Below the pieces are notes generated by a model. The model made no database searches. It was given only the letters and a program-made list of their open reading frames with translations, and was not told the origin of the DNA. Shown here piece after piece: positions 18,290 to 27,168 of a DNA stretch of 64,000 nucleotides (its first letter is position 1; the number at the start of each line of letters is the position of its first letter). The stretch spans positions 31,931 through 95,930 of the forward strand of contig CALEDR010000037.1 in assembly GCA_937949545.1 (NCBI GenBank). Reading direction: 5' to 3'. A program made the translations under genes and the position numbers. This DNA comes from an uncultured Phycisphaerae bacterium. Its GTDB lineage: Bacteria > Planctomycetota > Phycisphaerae > Sedimentisphaerales > Anaerohalosphaeraceae.

Positions 18290-19996
18290 TCATGGTCTTC
18301 CGGCTTCATACATTCGCTGAATTTCTTCCGGACTCAGAGCCCGTTTGAAAACGGCAATCTCATCGATGATTCCCTGAAAATAGAAGGCGTCATTGTTGGT
18401 TCCATCTGTTCCGATCCAGAGGTCGGCCGCAACAGCCTCCTGCTGATGCACCCAGGGTCTGGCATCCAGCAGCTGTCCGTTGCAGTAAAAACGGACTGTC
18501 TGATTGTCATGTGTGACAGCCAGCATTCTCCAAGCAGGAGACGGAGGCAGCGGTTTGCTGAAAAGATGATTGGACCAGTCCTCCGTTCCCTTTTTGCGGG
18601 CCATATGAATGCTGTCCTGTGTCTGCCGGGCTGCGGAGGTTCTGTAGCCGAGCTGATAATTGCAGGCGCCCCCGTTCAGCAAACGATTGGAAAGGATATG
18701 GCCGCCTCCGGCACGGAGGTCCGGACATTGAATCCAGGCTGCCAGGGTAATCGGGCCGTTGAGCTGGATGGATTCATCGCCAGGGATGGTCAGATGCTGC
18801 TGAAGCGACCGTTCGAACTGCAGTCCGGTTTTTTCCGGCCAGCGTCCGCGGGTCCAAACGGGCCTTGAGGATTCTGGGACAGCTCCCAAAAAAGCATCGA
18901 GGCGTCCTGAGGTCGCCGCGGCCAGGTTGACGATCTTTTCCGAATCAGACGGGTCTTTTTCAAATGTGTAATAAGCCACCAGCGTCGGATCCCGTTTCAG
19001 GGTATAGCTGTAAGCCAGCCATCGATGATAGGCGGATCCTTTGGAGGCCTTTACATGGACCCCGAATTCCTCGGAGCGGACAAAGCGGAGCGGGGAAACT
19101 TCTTTGAACGCAACAGTTCCCGTACTGTCCACCTGACCGCCCTGACCCTTTTTCAAAACCAGCCCTTTTTCATACCGAAGCGGATTGGGGCTGTTGCGAA
19201 TCTCCACCTCTCCCTCAAAAACATAAGTCTGTGTATTGCCGTCCTGAAAAGCGGTGCCGAATTCCGTTCCGAAGTCCACGACGGCGGCATTCGGGGTGCG
19301 GACCACAAAGGGCTGACCGGCCGGAGAGGAAACCAGGGCAACCAAACGGCCTTTTTTCAGATAAATCTGGCTGGCGGATTCCAGTTCAAAATCGGCAGGG
19401 GCTTGTACAATCACCTTAACACCGCTTTCGAGGGTCAGTTCCGCCATTCCCTGTGTGAGCCCCATCACACCCGGAAACAGGTCGCTTCCCTCCCGGAGCA
19501 TTCCGCTCGGGTCGGCCCACTGGGCATTGACCGCACGGGAAATCCGGCCGACATACGGAGAGGCAGGAGCAGGCACAAGGTGCGGATACAGCAGAATCAT
19601 CAGCATGGCCGCCAGCGAAAGAAGGGCTGCCGTCAACGAGACTTTATCCACCTTGTGTACAGTCTTTCGGCTTTCGCTTCCTTCGATATCCGGAGGCGGC
19701 GGCACAGAAAGAGGCTTCCGTTTGAGGCCGGGAGCGCGGATTTCATATTGAGCCAGATACGTCCAGAGATCCAAATCAAACGAATTGGACAGCTCTGCCG
19801 AGTCGTCCTGCCGGAGCAGAATCGGCCGACACTCCGTTCGGAGAAGGTGGAGTTCCATCAGAAAGTCCGCCCCAAATTTGACGGTTTCCGGATGCTGTCG
19901 AAAAATCTGCTCCAGTTCCGCCAGCTCTTCCGGTCGGATGGATTGGTCATACAGCCGCACCAGGAGTTCACTGAGATGGAAATCGTCTCGAACCAT
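18290..19996 (-). CDS. FecR-type anti-sigma/signalling membrane protein fused to a LamG domain
   Basis: 568-residue protein with four parts. First is a cytoplasmic N-terminal region (about 1-115) with acidic helices where sigma-factor binding would be expected. Second is one transmembrane helix (AALLSLAAMLMILLYPHLV). Third is a FecR domain (GSDLFPGVMGLTQGMAELTL, ESGVKVIVQAPADFELES, VVDFGTEFGTAF). Fourth is a C-terminal concanavalin/LamG jelly roll (LAAWIQCPDLRAG, DNQTVRFYCNGQLLD). Its ATG overlaps the stop codon of the sigma gene (TAATG), so the two are translationally coupled; a longer frame to 20035 is rejected for this reason. The fusion suggests that binding of extracellular carbohydrate or polymer is relayed to the sigma factor. 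That is inference. Confidence 0.85.
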   Translation of the reverse strand: MVRDDFHLSELLVRLYDQSIRPEELAELEQIFRQHPETVKFGADFLMELHLLRTECRPILLRQDDSAELSNSFDLDLWTYLAQYEIRAPGLKRKPLSVPPPPDIEGSESRKTVHKVDKVSLTAALLSLAAMLMILLYPHLVPAPASPYVGRISRAVNAQWADPSGMLREGSDLFPGVMGLTQGMAELTLESGVKVIVQAPADFELESASQIYLKKGRLVALVSSPAGQPFVVRTPNAAVVDFGTEFGTAFQDGNTQTYVFEGEVEIRNSPNPLRYEKGLVLKKGQGGQVDSTGTVAFKEVSPLRFVRSEEFGVHVKASKGSAYHRWLAYSYTLKRDPTLVAYYTFEKDPSDSEKIVNLAAATSGRLDAFLGAVPESSRPVWTRGRWPEKTGLQFERSLQQHLTIPGDESIQLNGPITLAAWIQCPDLRAGGGHILSNRLLNGGACNYQLGYRTSAARQTQDSIHMARKKGTEDWSNHLFSKPLPPSPAWRMLAVTHDNQTVRFYCNGQLLDARPWVHQQEAVAADLWIGTDGTNNDAFYFQGIIDEIAVFKRALSPEEIQRMYEAGRP

Positions 19997-20538
19997 TAGA
20001 ATATCTCTTCTCCGCTGAGGGTTCGTCGGATGCATCGCTCAAGAATCAGATGTACTCGTGTCAGAGCACGATAGACGGACTGAACTGACTGATGATACTG
20101 CTCGGCGATGCTCTGGACCGCCTGGTTCATTCCGTACCGCAGGTGCAAAAGCTGCTTATCCGAAGCAGAAAGTTTTTTCATGCAGCGGCGCAGGGCGGAC
20201 AGTTTTTCATCGGTCTGGCTGTATGTTTTTTCCATCACGTTACAGAAGCACTGAAAAATGGAATCACTGAACTGGACTTTGGATTTGCCTTTCTCCCGCC
20301 GATACCGAAGAATATTATAGTAGGCAATCCGAATTCCCCAGGCGGCAAAATCGGTCCCGGGCCGATATTGACTGAACTTTTCCCACATGACGGCAATGGT
20401 TTGCTGGAAAATATCATCGGCGTCATGAAAATCCGGAACCAGCACACCGATATAAGAACTGATTTGCCTCTGGCTGGTCATCAGCAGGCTCAAAAACAGC
20501 CGGGTCTGGTCATCGGAATTGCTGCGGGCCTGGGTCAT
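19996..20538 (-). CDS. ECF-type RNA polymerase sigma factor (planctomycete/verrucomicrobial subfamily)
   Basis: 180-residue sigma-70 factor with only region 2 (DADDIFQQTIAVMWEKFSQY, DFAAWGIRIAYYNILRYRR) and region 4 (LRRCMKKLSASDKQLLHLRY, SIAEQYHQSVQSVYRALTRV), so it is of extracytoplasmic-function type. The motifs fit the subfamily expanded in Planctomycetes and Verrucomicrobia. The start has GGAGAT six bases upstream. It is coupled to the FecR-LamG gene and sits between LamG and hydrolase genes, which suggests that it controls this secreted-protein locus. Confidence 0.9.
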   Translation of the reverse strand: MTQARSNSDDQTRLFLSLLMTSQRQISSYIGVLVPDFHDADDIFQQTIAVMWEKFSQYRPGTDFAAWGIRIAYYNILRYRREKGKSKVQFSDSIFQCFCNVMEKTYSQTDEKLSALRRCMKKLSASDKQLLHLRYGMNQAVQSIAEQYHQSVQSVYRALTRVHLILERCIRRTLSGEEIF

Positions 20539-20620
20539 TGAGCCGATCTCCTGAGTAACAGCGTTATGGACGGGGCAGGCCGCAGCTGCAGACCTGCCCC
20601 CTCTGCATTTCCTTATTTAC

Positions 20621-22825
20621 TTACGGACGGCACTGGGGGTACAAACCGCAGTCCAGCCAGGCAGCCGCCAGCGCCGCCAAATCTCCCAGGTCGACCCTGC
20701 AGTTCCTGTCATAATCAAACCCGGATGCATAGGGCTCGATGCAGGCGCTGCGTCCGCTGCCGGCATAAAAAAGATCGGCTACAGCATAATTGTCTAAAAC
20801 ATAGTTGTAAATCCGCAAGTCGTCCAAAGCCCCTCCATAGAAGGAACTGAGGATTGTTCGATCTGCGGCGGTGCGAATTGCCCCGATGATGGAGCTTCGC
20901 TCCCAGGGGGCAAAGACCGCCGGGGAATCGGCTGTCGCGGAAGCGACCTGCACTCCGTCCACATACACAATCAGGCGGCCGCCGGTCTGCCAGGTGGCTG
21001 CGACATGATGCCACTGATTGTCAACCATCGTAGAGATTCCGGTCGGCCGGCCCTCTGCTGCTCCGACATCCGCCGGCGTACCTGTCCCGGTTTGTCCTCG
21101 CACATGAATTCGGGCATTCGAAGCGGTTCCGGCCGTCAGACTCAGACCATACCCGGTCAAGCCGGTGGTTCCGAGATTGTCATTGTAGTTCGAATACAGC
21201 ATTCCCGGCTGAATGGCTTTCACCCAGCAGCTGATAGTCCCGCTGTCCATTCCGCCGCCGAGCCCCCCGTTGGGGTAAGCCGACGTATCCAGTTCGATAT
21301 ACTGATTGATGCCGTTGAAGGCCGCCGCCCGGCTGCCGACAATGCCGTCCACAAAAACAGGTCCCGCCGGGGAATTCGGGTCAGCGCTGCGGCCGATTCC
21401 ATGATGAGTTCCGACAGAATCGAGGAAATTGTTCTCAAACTCATAACGTGCCAGGAGCTTTTTGATGACAAGACTGGCTGAGTTGGACTGTATGGCAGGA
21501 TCCGGTCCATTCGTCAAAAGGCAATAATACCAGGCCTGATCACTCTGCTCGGCGGTGGTGATTGTCAATGTCGTGGTATACACGCCGTTCGCAAGCCCGG
21601 TGGTGATGTTGAAACGTCCTCCGGAAGCAACCGGCGTACCCGGCTGGATGCCGTCAGATTTCATCCACACGACGGTTGGGGATGCCACACTGGTAAACAG
21701 CACGGTGAATGAAGCTGTTTCAGACGGGAACACCTGGACAGAATTCGGCTGCTGAACAATTGCCGGAATCGAGCGAACCGTCTCAAAGGACCAAACCGAA
21801 CCTCGAATCGTATTCGGATCGGTTGGCGAAGAATTGTTCACGCTTTCATCAACCCGCCAGTAATACGTTTTATCCATCGCCAGCAGAATCGGAGGATAGC
21901 AGCTGTCTGTCGGGTTTCCGCTGGCCGGCACTGTCATCGGGCTGACGGCGGCCAGATTGGGATCACCTTCTCGGAAATACACATAATGCTTGGTGATCAG
22001 CGGGTTGGGGTTGGCTGGATTCAACGGGTCAACCCCGGTGTTCCAGGTCAGCGTTGTGTTCAGCGGAACATTGACGGTTTTGTCCGCCGGAACAGGATTA
22101 TGGGCTTCAAAAGGAAGGGCCTTGTTGGTCAAATCCGTGCCGGGGCTGATGTGAATGTTATCAAAGAGGATCTGGCTTGTGCCCTGGGACTGGGTCACAA
22201 ACCGGTCCAGCGCATTGTTATGGACGGCACGAAACGCGTACGAATCTCCTACTTTGTCTGACGGACCGGCGTTTCCAAGCCCGGTGTTGACATACAATTC
22301 AAATCTCTTTGTGGCATGATTGGCGACAATCCAGACATTATACCAGGTATTGGCCGTTATCGGTCTGGAAGGGCCCCAGTTTGCCGCCGAGCCGTCTCGA
22401 GCCTGAATACCGCCGTTATTGACGCGGACAAACGTCGAAATGGAGGCCCAGCAGTTTGCCGGCGGGACATCCAAATCAATCAGACCAAACGCTGTATTGG
22501 GAGCGGTCGGGGAGCTGACGGTTGTGAAAATTCGTAAAAACAGCGTTTTTGTTTGGCCGTTTTCAACAATGGCATCCCCGCTTAAAATGCCGTAAACACC
22601 ATTATTATTATTGGATTCCGTCACTCCCAGAACTTTGTTGTCCGGATTGAGCGGATCCCCCCGAATAACCGCAAGCGAAGGACTGGCTATTCCCTTCCAG
22701 TTGGTCGTTACGGTGTCAACCGGTCCCGTGCTGTACTTGTCAAAGTTATCTACCAACACTGCGGGAGAAAATCCGGGTATTCCAAACCCAAACAGGAAAT
22801 ACAGGAACCATTTTGTCTTCTTCAT
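20621..22825 (-). CDS. Large secreted LamG/Ig-like protein with C-terminal dockerin-type repeat
   Basis: About 734 residues. A signal peptide (FLYFLFGFGIPGFSPA) leads into a jelly-roll module (VLVDNFDKYSTG to about residue 235) related to the PEP-CTERM protein at 17456-18214. A fibronectin-like/Ig segment follows (PVPADKTVNVPLNTTLTWN, YYWRVDESVNN), then an Ig domain (QAWYYCLLTNGPDP), a LamG domain (GTISCWVKAIQPG, NQWHHVAATWQTG, LDDLRIYNY), and a final calcium-binding dockerin-like repeat (DYDRNCRVDLGDLAALA). A cell-surface or polysaccharide-binding role is likely. It is the promoter-proximal gene of the six-gene run. Upstream in-frame ATGs at 22831 and 22900 exist; 22825 has the best-spaced AAAGGG site. 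Confidence 0.82.
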   Translation of the reverse strand: MKKTKWFLYFLFGFGIPGFSPAVLVDNFDKYSTGPVDTVTTNWKGIASPSLAVIRGDPLNPDNKVLGVTESNNNNGVYGILSGDAIVENGQTKTLFLRIFTTVSSPTAPNTAFGLIDLDVPPANCWASISTFVRVNNGGIQARDGSAANWGPSRPITANTWYNVWIVANHATKRFELYVNTGLGNAGPSDKVGDSYAFRAVHNNALDRFVTQSQGTSQILFDNIHISPGTDLTNKALPFEAHNPVPADKTVNVPLNTTLTWNTGVDPLNPANPNPLITKHYVYFREGDPNLAAVSPMTVPASGNPTDSCYPPILLAMDKTYYWRVDESVNNSSPTDPNTIRGSVWSFETVRSIPAIVQQPNSVQVFPSETASFTVLFTSVASPTVVWMKSDGIQPGTPVASGGRFNITTGLANGVYTTTLTITTAEQSDQAWYYCLLTNGPDPAIQSNSASLVIKKLLARYEFENNFLDSVGTHHGIGRSADPNSPAGPVFVDGIVGSRAAAFNGINQYIELDTSAYPNGGLGGGMDSGTISCWVKAIQPGMLYSNYNDNLGTTGLTGYGLSLTAGTASNARIHVRGQTGTGTPADVGAAEGRPTGISTMVDNQWHHVAATWQTGGRLIVYVDGVQVASATADSPAVFAPWERSSIIGAIRTAADRTILSSFYGGALDDLRIYNYVLDNYAVADLFYAGSGRSACIEPYASGFDYDRNCRVDLGDLAALAAAWLDCGLYPQCRP

Positions 22826-22831
22826 GCTCAT

Positions 22832-23127
22832 CCCTTTCCGAAACGTCAGCCCCTCGCTCTTTTCTTCTTTTCCATTTGCCTCAAAACACTCGAATCGCAT
22901 AATAAAACCACATTTGATAAGAAATTTTCTTAGAGATTTTAGGATTATTTTTGAGAACTACTAACTATCTATTGTCTCTCTATATTTAGGTGTTTGTTGG
23001 GTCTGATCACTTTTTCTGCTTTTTTTGAGCTGTCTGCTGTTTTCTCAAACCCTGTGTGATTCGGTTTTTGTTTCGACAAAAAGCGGTTGCAGCATCGAGC
23101 GGCTGTTAGGATGCGAAAGGACGGATG
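22832..23127. other. A/T-rich intergenic region between the LamG and CRISPR loci
   Basis: Contains the divergent upstream regions of the LamG gene (minus strand) and the CRISPR-Cas locus (plus strand). No confident promoter, RNA or repeat was identified here. Confidence 0.4.
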
Positions 23128-23434
23128 ATGCAGGTTTATCTGAACAACAGAGGCACCTGCCGATGTTTTATTGAGGGGAATCTAATTTTTGTTGAAATAG
23201 TTAATCTGCTTTCCGGTTGTCTGTTATTTTGGGGGAAATCATTTTTAGGCGTACTGGAGGGTGGAGTAAAGAGGGTGCCTGTTGGAGATTGAGCAAGTGC
23301 GGTTGGAAAAATCCTTTCGAGAGAAACGACGGATAGATATCGAATCTCTCACGAGTCGCTTTCAAGGCCGTTTGAACCAGGACACCCGGCAATTGGGTTA
23401 TCATTCATTTCTCTTGAGCAGACGTCCTCGATAA
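23128..23434 (+). pseudogene. Possible decayed cas1 remnant upstream of cas6
   Basis: Two short frames lie in tandem. The first (23128-23292, with AAGGA six bases before its ATG) begins MQVYLNNRGTC and continues GNLIFVE and VNLLSGCLLFWG, which resembles the N-terminal beta domain of Cas1: a VYL-x(3)-GT start, a G-x-LxVE strand and a PLHxLxGVxxFG turn. A second frame, shifted by one base and ending at 23434, includes FQGRLNQDTRQLGYHSFLL, reminiscent of the Cas1 C-terminal segment QARLLARHLRG...YPPFLW. If right, the gene has lost most of its middle and is non-functional. The resemblance is by eye and weak; it may be chance. Confidence 0.3.
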
Positions 23435-23528
23435 AAATCCTCAGAATTTCAAAATCAAAGATTGAAATAAAACAGTTAGCTTTGTAATTTGATCTGTCGA
23501 TAAAGCAGACGGAGTTCTTTATGTGAGG

Positions 23529-24572
23529 ATGGAGAGAAAACAGAAGGAATCCGCAGGCGGGGCTGTCTCATCGCAAGAGTCCTGCTCGCTGGAGAAAGGA
23601 AAAGGTCAGAAGGCAGAGGGGCCGTTCGGAGCTGTTCTTCCATTTGCAGAAGTCCAAATCGAAGGACGGTTTGAGGGCAAAGGGGGTCTGCCGCCGTTTC
23701 GGGGGGCTACGCTGCGAGGCGGGTTGGGGTACCATCTCAAGCAGACGGTTTGTCATCGAAAGCAAAGTACCTGTCAGGACTGTATTGTTCGGACCACCTG
23801 CGCTTACAGCTGCATCTTTGAAGGAATTCCCCCGCAGGACCGGCAGATGATGCGGCTTTATCCCTATGTCCCGCAGCCCTTTACGCTGCTGGTCAATTCG
23901 GAGGACCCTGCTCAAATTGAGCCGGGCAATCCGTTTTCTTTCGGCATGCGTCTTTTCGGCAGGGCCATCGAGCTGTTTCCTTATATTGCCTACAGTTTCA
24001 TCGAAATGGGCAAAGAGGGTCTCGGCAAAGACCGGATTCCTTTCCAAATTACCCGGATTGTCCAGCCGTCCTTTGGAGCGGAGATTTATCATGAGCAGGG
24101 GGCCTGCCTCCATAAGGTTCAAACGGAGTATCCGCAAAATCTGCTTCCAGCCTGCAAACGCATCCGAGTCGAATTTGTCACCCCAGTGCGTCTTCGGGTA
24201 AACGGCCGGGAGCCGTCTACGCTCCGGTTCGAAAATTTGATTCGTGCGATTGTCCGCAGGTTTTCTATTTTGACCTATTTCTATGGGACGCCGACAGAAA
24301 ATCTTTCTATTGATTATTCGGCAGTTGCAGCCGTGACATCAGTTTGCAGTCAAACCAAACCAATCGAATTCCGACGCTTTTCCGGCAGACAGAAACGCCC
24401 TGTTAAGATGAGCGGGCTTGTCGGGAGTGCGATTTATGAGGGCAATCTGGAGCCGTTTCTGCCCTGGCTTTCGATAGCCCGGATTATCGGTGTTGGAAAG
24501 GCGACCAGCTTTGGCTTCGGCCGCATCCAGATAACCCCTTTGCAACCAGATAACCCCTTTGCAAGAGGATAA
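23529..24572 (+). CDS. cas6: CRISPR pre-crRNA endoribonuclease Cas6
   Basis: Cleaves repeat RNA to give crRNAs with the 8-nt 5' handle used by type III complexes. About 347 residues. It shows FRGATLRGGLGYHLKQTVC followed by a cluster of four cysteines (C-x6-C-x2-C-x5-C region near residues 75-95), typical of the PF10040 type of Cas6, and the C-terminal glycine-rich loop GVGKATSFGFGR (about residue 325). A GTG at 23523 is also possible. It is the first gene of the type III-A operon, 2 bp before cas10. A composition shift from the upstream A/T-rich region is visible. Confidence 0.9.
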   Translation: MERKQKESAGGAVSSQESCSLEKGKGQKAEGPFGAVLPFAEVQIEGRFEGKGGLPPFRGATLRGGLGYHLKQTVCHRKQSTCQDCIVRTTCAYSCIFEGIPPQDRQMMRLYPYVPQPFTLLVNSEDPAQIEPGNPFSFGMRLFGRAIELFPYIAYSFIEMGKEGLGKDRIPFQITRIVQPSFGAEIYHEQGACLHKVQTEYPQNLLPACKRIRVEFVTPVRLRVNGREPSTLRFENLIRAIVRRFSILTYFYGTPTENLSIDYSAVAAVTSVCSQTKPIEFRRFSGRQKRPVKMSGLVGSAIYEGNLEPFLPWLSIARIIGVGKATSFGFGRIQITPLQPDNPFARG

Positions 24573-24574
24573 AC

Positions 24575-27145
24575 ATGATGCAGAAAGAATTGATTGAACT
24601 GTGTATCGGGGCCATCCTCCACGACATCGGTAAAATTGGCGAACGAGCCCGTATCGGCCTTTCCCCTCAATCGGAAGGAATAAAATCTTATATTTGTCCA
24701 ACAGGAAAAGACGGCTCTTACGGCTATCTTCACGCTGCCTGCACCAACGAATTTATGGAAAAGATAACAAACAAGCTGCCGCGTGAACTGGACCCCTCAA
24801 AAATCGCCAACATCGCCTCCTATCACCACAAGCCCAATCACAATGAACCTCTTCAATTCATTGTTCAGACGGCCGATCGGCTTTCCGCCGGACAAGACCG
24901 GGCGGATGAGCAAAAAGACGATTCCGCTGTTCCCCGCGATGCAGGAATACGCGATTTTGCCAACAGCATCTTTGCCGGGATTGTTCCGATCGTCAAAAAG
25001 GATTGGAAAAAATCTGAGTCTGTCCATCTGCCGCTGATTCCTTTGGAACTGAATGAAAAAGTCTTCCCCTGTTCCGCTTCTGCGAATCCTGTTGAGGGTC
25101 ATAACCTTCTGTGGAATAGTATCTTAAAACATTTTGAGCAGTTGGAGCCGACGAATCCTGCTTTGTTTATTAACCAGCTGATTTGGGTCTTCGGACTTTA
25201 TTCCTGGTCTGTGCGGAGTCATCGAAGCCAGTTTGCGGAAATTTCGTTGCTGGATCACTCCCTGACGACGGCGGCTCTTGCCTGTGCCCTTTATCAGTAC
25301 CACATTCAGAAGGGCACCCTGAACGAAAAAGACATTCAGGATGACAAACCCGAGAAATTCCGCATTGTGCAGGGTGATCTGAGCGGCATCCAATCATATT
25401 TGTATGATGCCGCTTTGGACAATCCATCCGGCCTGAGCAAACGCCTCCGCGCCAAGTCTTTTTATTTGAGTTTGATTACGCGTCTGGCGGGCTCGCTGCT
25501 CCTTCAGAAGGTCGGCCTGCCGGAGGTCAACCGCATCATCGATGCGGGCGGAAACTTTACCCTGCTTGTCCACAATACACCCGATTGCCTCAATTCTCTT
25601 AAAGAAGCCCAAAAGCAGATTGACGACTGGTTCCGGCGTGCCTTTGCCGGCAAACTCCATCTGAATCTGTGCTATGAAACTGAATTAAGCAGCAACGATT
25701 TCAAAAAGGAACGTTTTTGCGAAATCCAGAAGAAACTGGCCTGGCAGATGGATCATGCCAAAAAACAGCCCCAAAAAGCCGTCCTAACTAACAACGGATC
25801 CTGGAACCCTGACGCCTTCCTCCCTCAAATTGACCCCTCCCTTCTTCCCAAAAACACTGCAGAAGAAGGGGAAAATGCCGAGGAACTGCCGGAAAACAAA
25901 TTTTTTGAAGAATTGGGGAGAAAACTGACCAGCGGAAACTTCCTGATTGTTTCCAGGGCTGCTCTTCCGGACGCCTTCAGCGAAGAGCTGGCTCGTTTGC
26001 CGCTGGCCCATCCGTTTGGTGCCTTCTATTTTGCCGTCAAAGCAGCCCCGGCCGCTTCCGCCGACATTGTCGGCTGCTTCGAGCTGGTCCCGGGCAAAGA
26101 ATCCAAACCCCTCAGTCAAACCCGCTGCGGCCTTCTGCTTGCCAACTACATTCCTCGACAGACCGAGCAGGACCGGCCGCTTTATGAATTTCCGGAGATT
26201 GCAGACTGGCTCCGGCAGCAGTTCACAGAGGAGAACGAATCCCTTTACCGCAGCGGCGAGCCCAAAACCTTTGCTCAGCTCTGTGCCGATTCGTTCAGAA
26301 TCTGCAAAACAGGAGAGAAAATTGAGGTCAAAGGCGAGCCCCTGCTGGCTGTCCTGAAGGCCGACGTAGACCGCTTGGGCATGCTCTTTTCCAAAACCCT
26401 CGAAAACGCCAAAGCCCCGCTGAGCTGGTATATCTCTCTGTCCCGGCAGCTGAACCTGTTCTTCTGCGGCATCCTGCCCGGCTGGTTCCTCAATCCGCCG
26501 AAGGAAAATCCTGATTTTCGGAATATTTATACCGTCTATGCGGGCGGCGACGACCTCCTTTTGGTCGGGCCATGGACAACAATGCTCCAATTTGCCTGTT
26601 TCCTCCATCAGCAATTCAAAAAATACGTCTGCGGTCATCCGGAAATCTCTATTTCCGCCGGCATTGCCCTCTGCCACAGCCGCTTCCCTCTTTCTCAGGC
26701 CGCCAAACAGGCCAAGGAGGCCCTCGACAAGGCCAAGGAAAACAGAGACCGCATCTGTGTCTTTAACACCGTTCTCACCTGGGAGGCCTTCGAGCAGGCG
26801 ATTGGACGGGATGCCGGCTTTTTTGATCAGATGATAACAGAAGAGGGTGCAGAGGGCATCAAGGCCGCCAAGGGCTTTGTCTATCGCCTCATCCAATATG
26901 CGAAAACGGCTGAAGAGTGCGCCGATGCGGGCAAAACGCCGGTCAATCTCCGCAAGCTCCTCTGGCGTTCGCACCTGAGGTATGACATCGCCCGAAATGT
27001 CAAACTTCTTGATAAAAACAACAGCCAACCCCAAGGCCTCCAGCGTCTCGAAGAACTGACCGCCCTCACGGCCGATGATGCAGGAAAAGACAAAATCCGG
27101 CGCCTCAAAGTCGCCGCAACATACTGTCTCTATCTAAACCGTTAA
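24575..27145 (+). CDS. csm1: Type III-A CRISPR large subunit Cas10/Csm1
   Basis: Target RNA binding activates its HD DNase and its palm cyclase, which makes cyclic oligoadenylate. The 856-residue protein has an N-terminal HD motif (AILHDIGK, His16-Asp17) with further histidines in SYHHKPN. The palm domains include the active cyclase motif YAGGDDLLLVG (Gly657-Gly658-Asp659-Asp660) and a GGDEF-like core (DVDRLGMLF, ISISAGIALCHSRFPL). Both active sites are intact, so DNase and second-messenger output are both expected. The C-terminal helical domain matches Csm1 (VNLRKLLWRSHLRYDIARN). The cyclase pairs with the CARF-HEPN effector encoded after the array. Confidence 0.95.
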   Translation: MMQKELIELCIGAILHDIGKIGERARIGLSPQSEGIKSYICPTGKDGSYGYLHAACTNEFMEKITNKLPRELDPSKIANIASYHHKPNHNEPLQFIVQTADRLSAGQDRADEQKDDSAVPRDAGIRDFANSIFAGIVPIVKKDWKKSESVHLPLIPLELNEKVFPCSASANPVEGHNLLWNSILKHFEQLEPTNPALFINQLIWVFGLYSWSVRSHRSQFAEISLLDHSLTTAALACALYQYHIQKGTLNEKDIQDDKPEKFRIVQGDLSGIQSYLYDAALDNPSGLSKRLRAKSFYLSLITRLAGSLLLQKVGLPEVNRIIDAGGNFTLLVHNTPDCLNSLKEAQKQIDDWFRRAFAGKLHLNLCYETELSSNDFKKERFCEIQKKLAWQMDHAKKQPQKAVLTNNGSWNPDAFLPQIDPSLLPKNTAEEGENAEELPENKFFEELGRKLTSGNFLIVSRAALPDAFSEELARLPLAHPFGAFYFAVKAAPAASADIVGCFELVPGKESKPLSQTRCGLLLANYIPRQTEQDRPLYEFPEIADWLRQQFTEENESLYRSGEPKTFAQLCADSFRICKTGEKIEVKGEPLLAVLKADVDRLGMLFSKTLENAKAPLSWYISLSRQLNLFFCGILPGWFLNPPKENPDFRNIYTVYAGGDDLLLVGPWTTMLQFACFLHQQFKKYVCGHPEISISAGIALCHSRFPLSQAAKQAKEALDKAKENRDRICVFNTVLTWEAFEQAIGRDAGFFDQMITEEGAEGIKAAKGFVYRLIQYAKTAEECADAGKTPVNLRKLLWRSHLRYDIARNVKLLDKNNSQPQGLQRLEELTALTADDAGKDKIRRLKVAATYCLYLNR

Positions 27146-27168
27146 CCTATTTTTGGAGGATTTTAGTT

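Noticed and set aside
23201..23404. 67-codon minus-strand ORF upstream of cas6
   Set aside because: No ribosome-binding site or recognisable motif; the plus-strand frames fit a decayed gene better.
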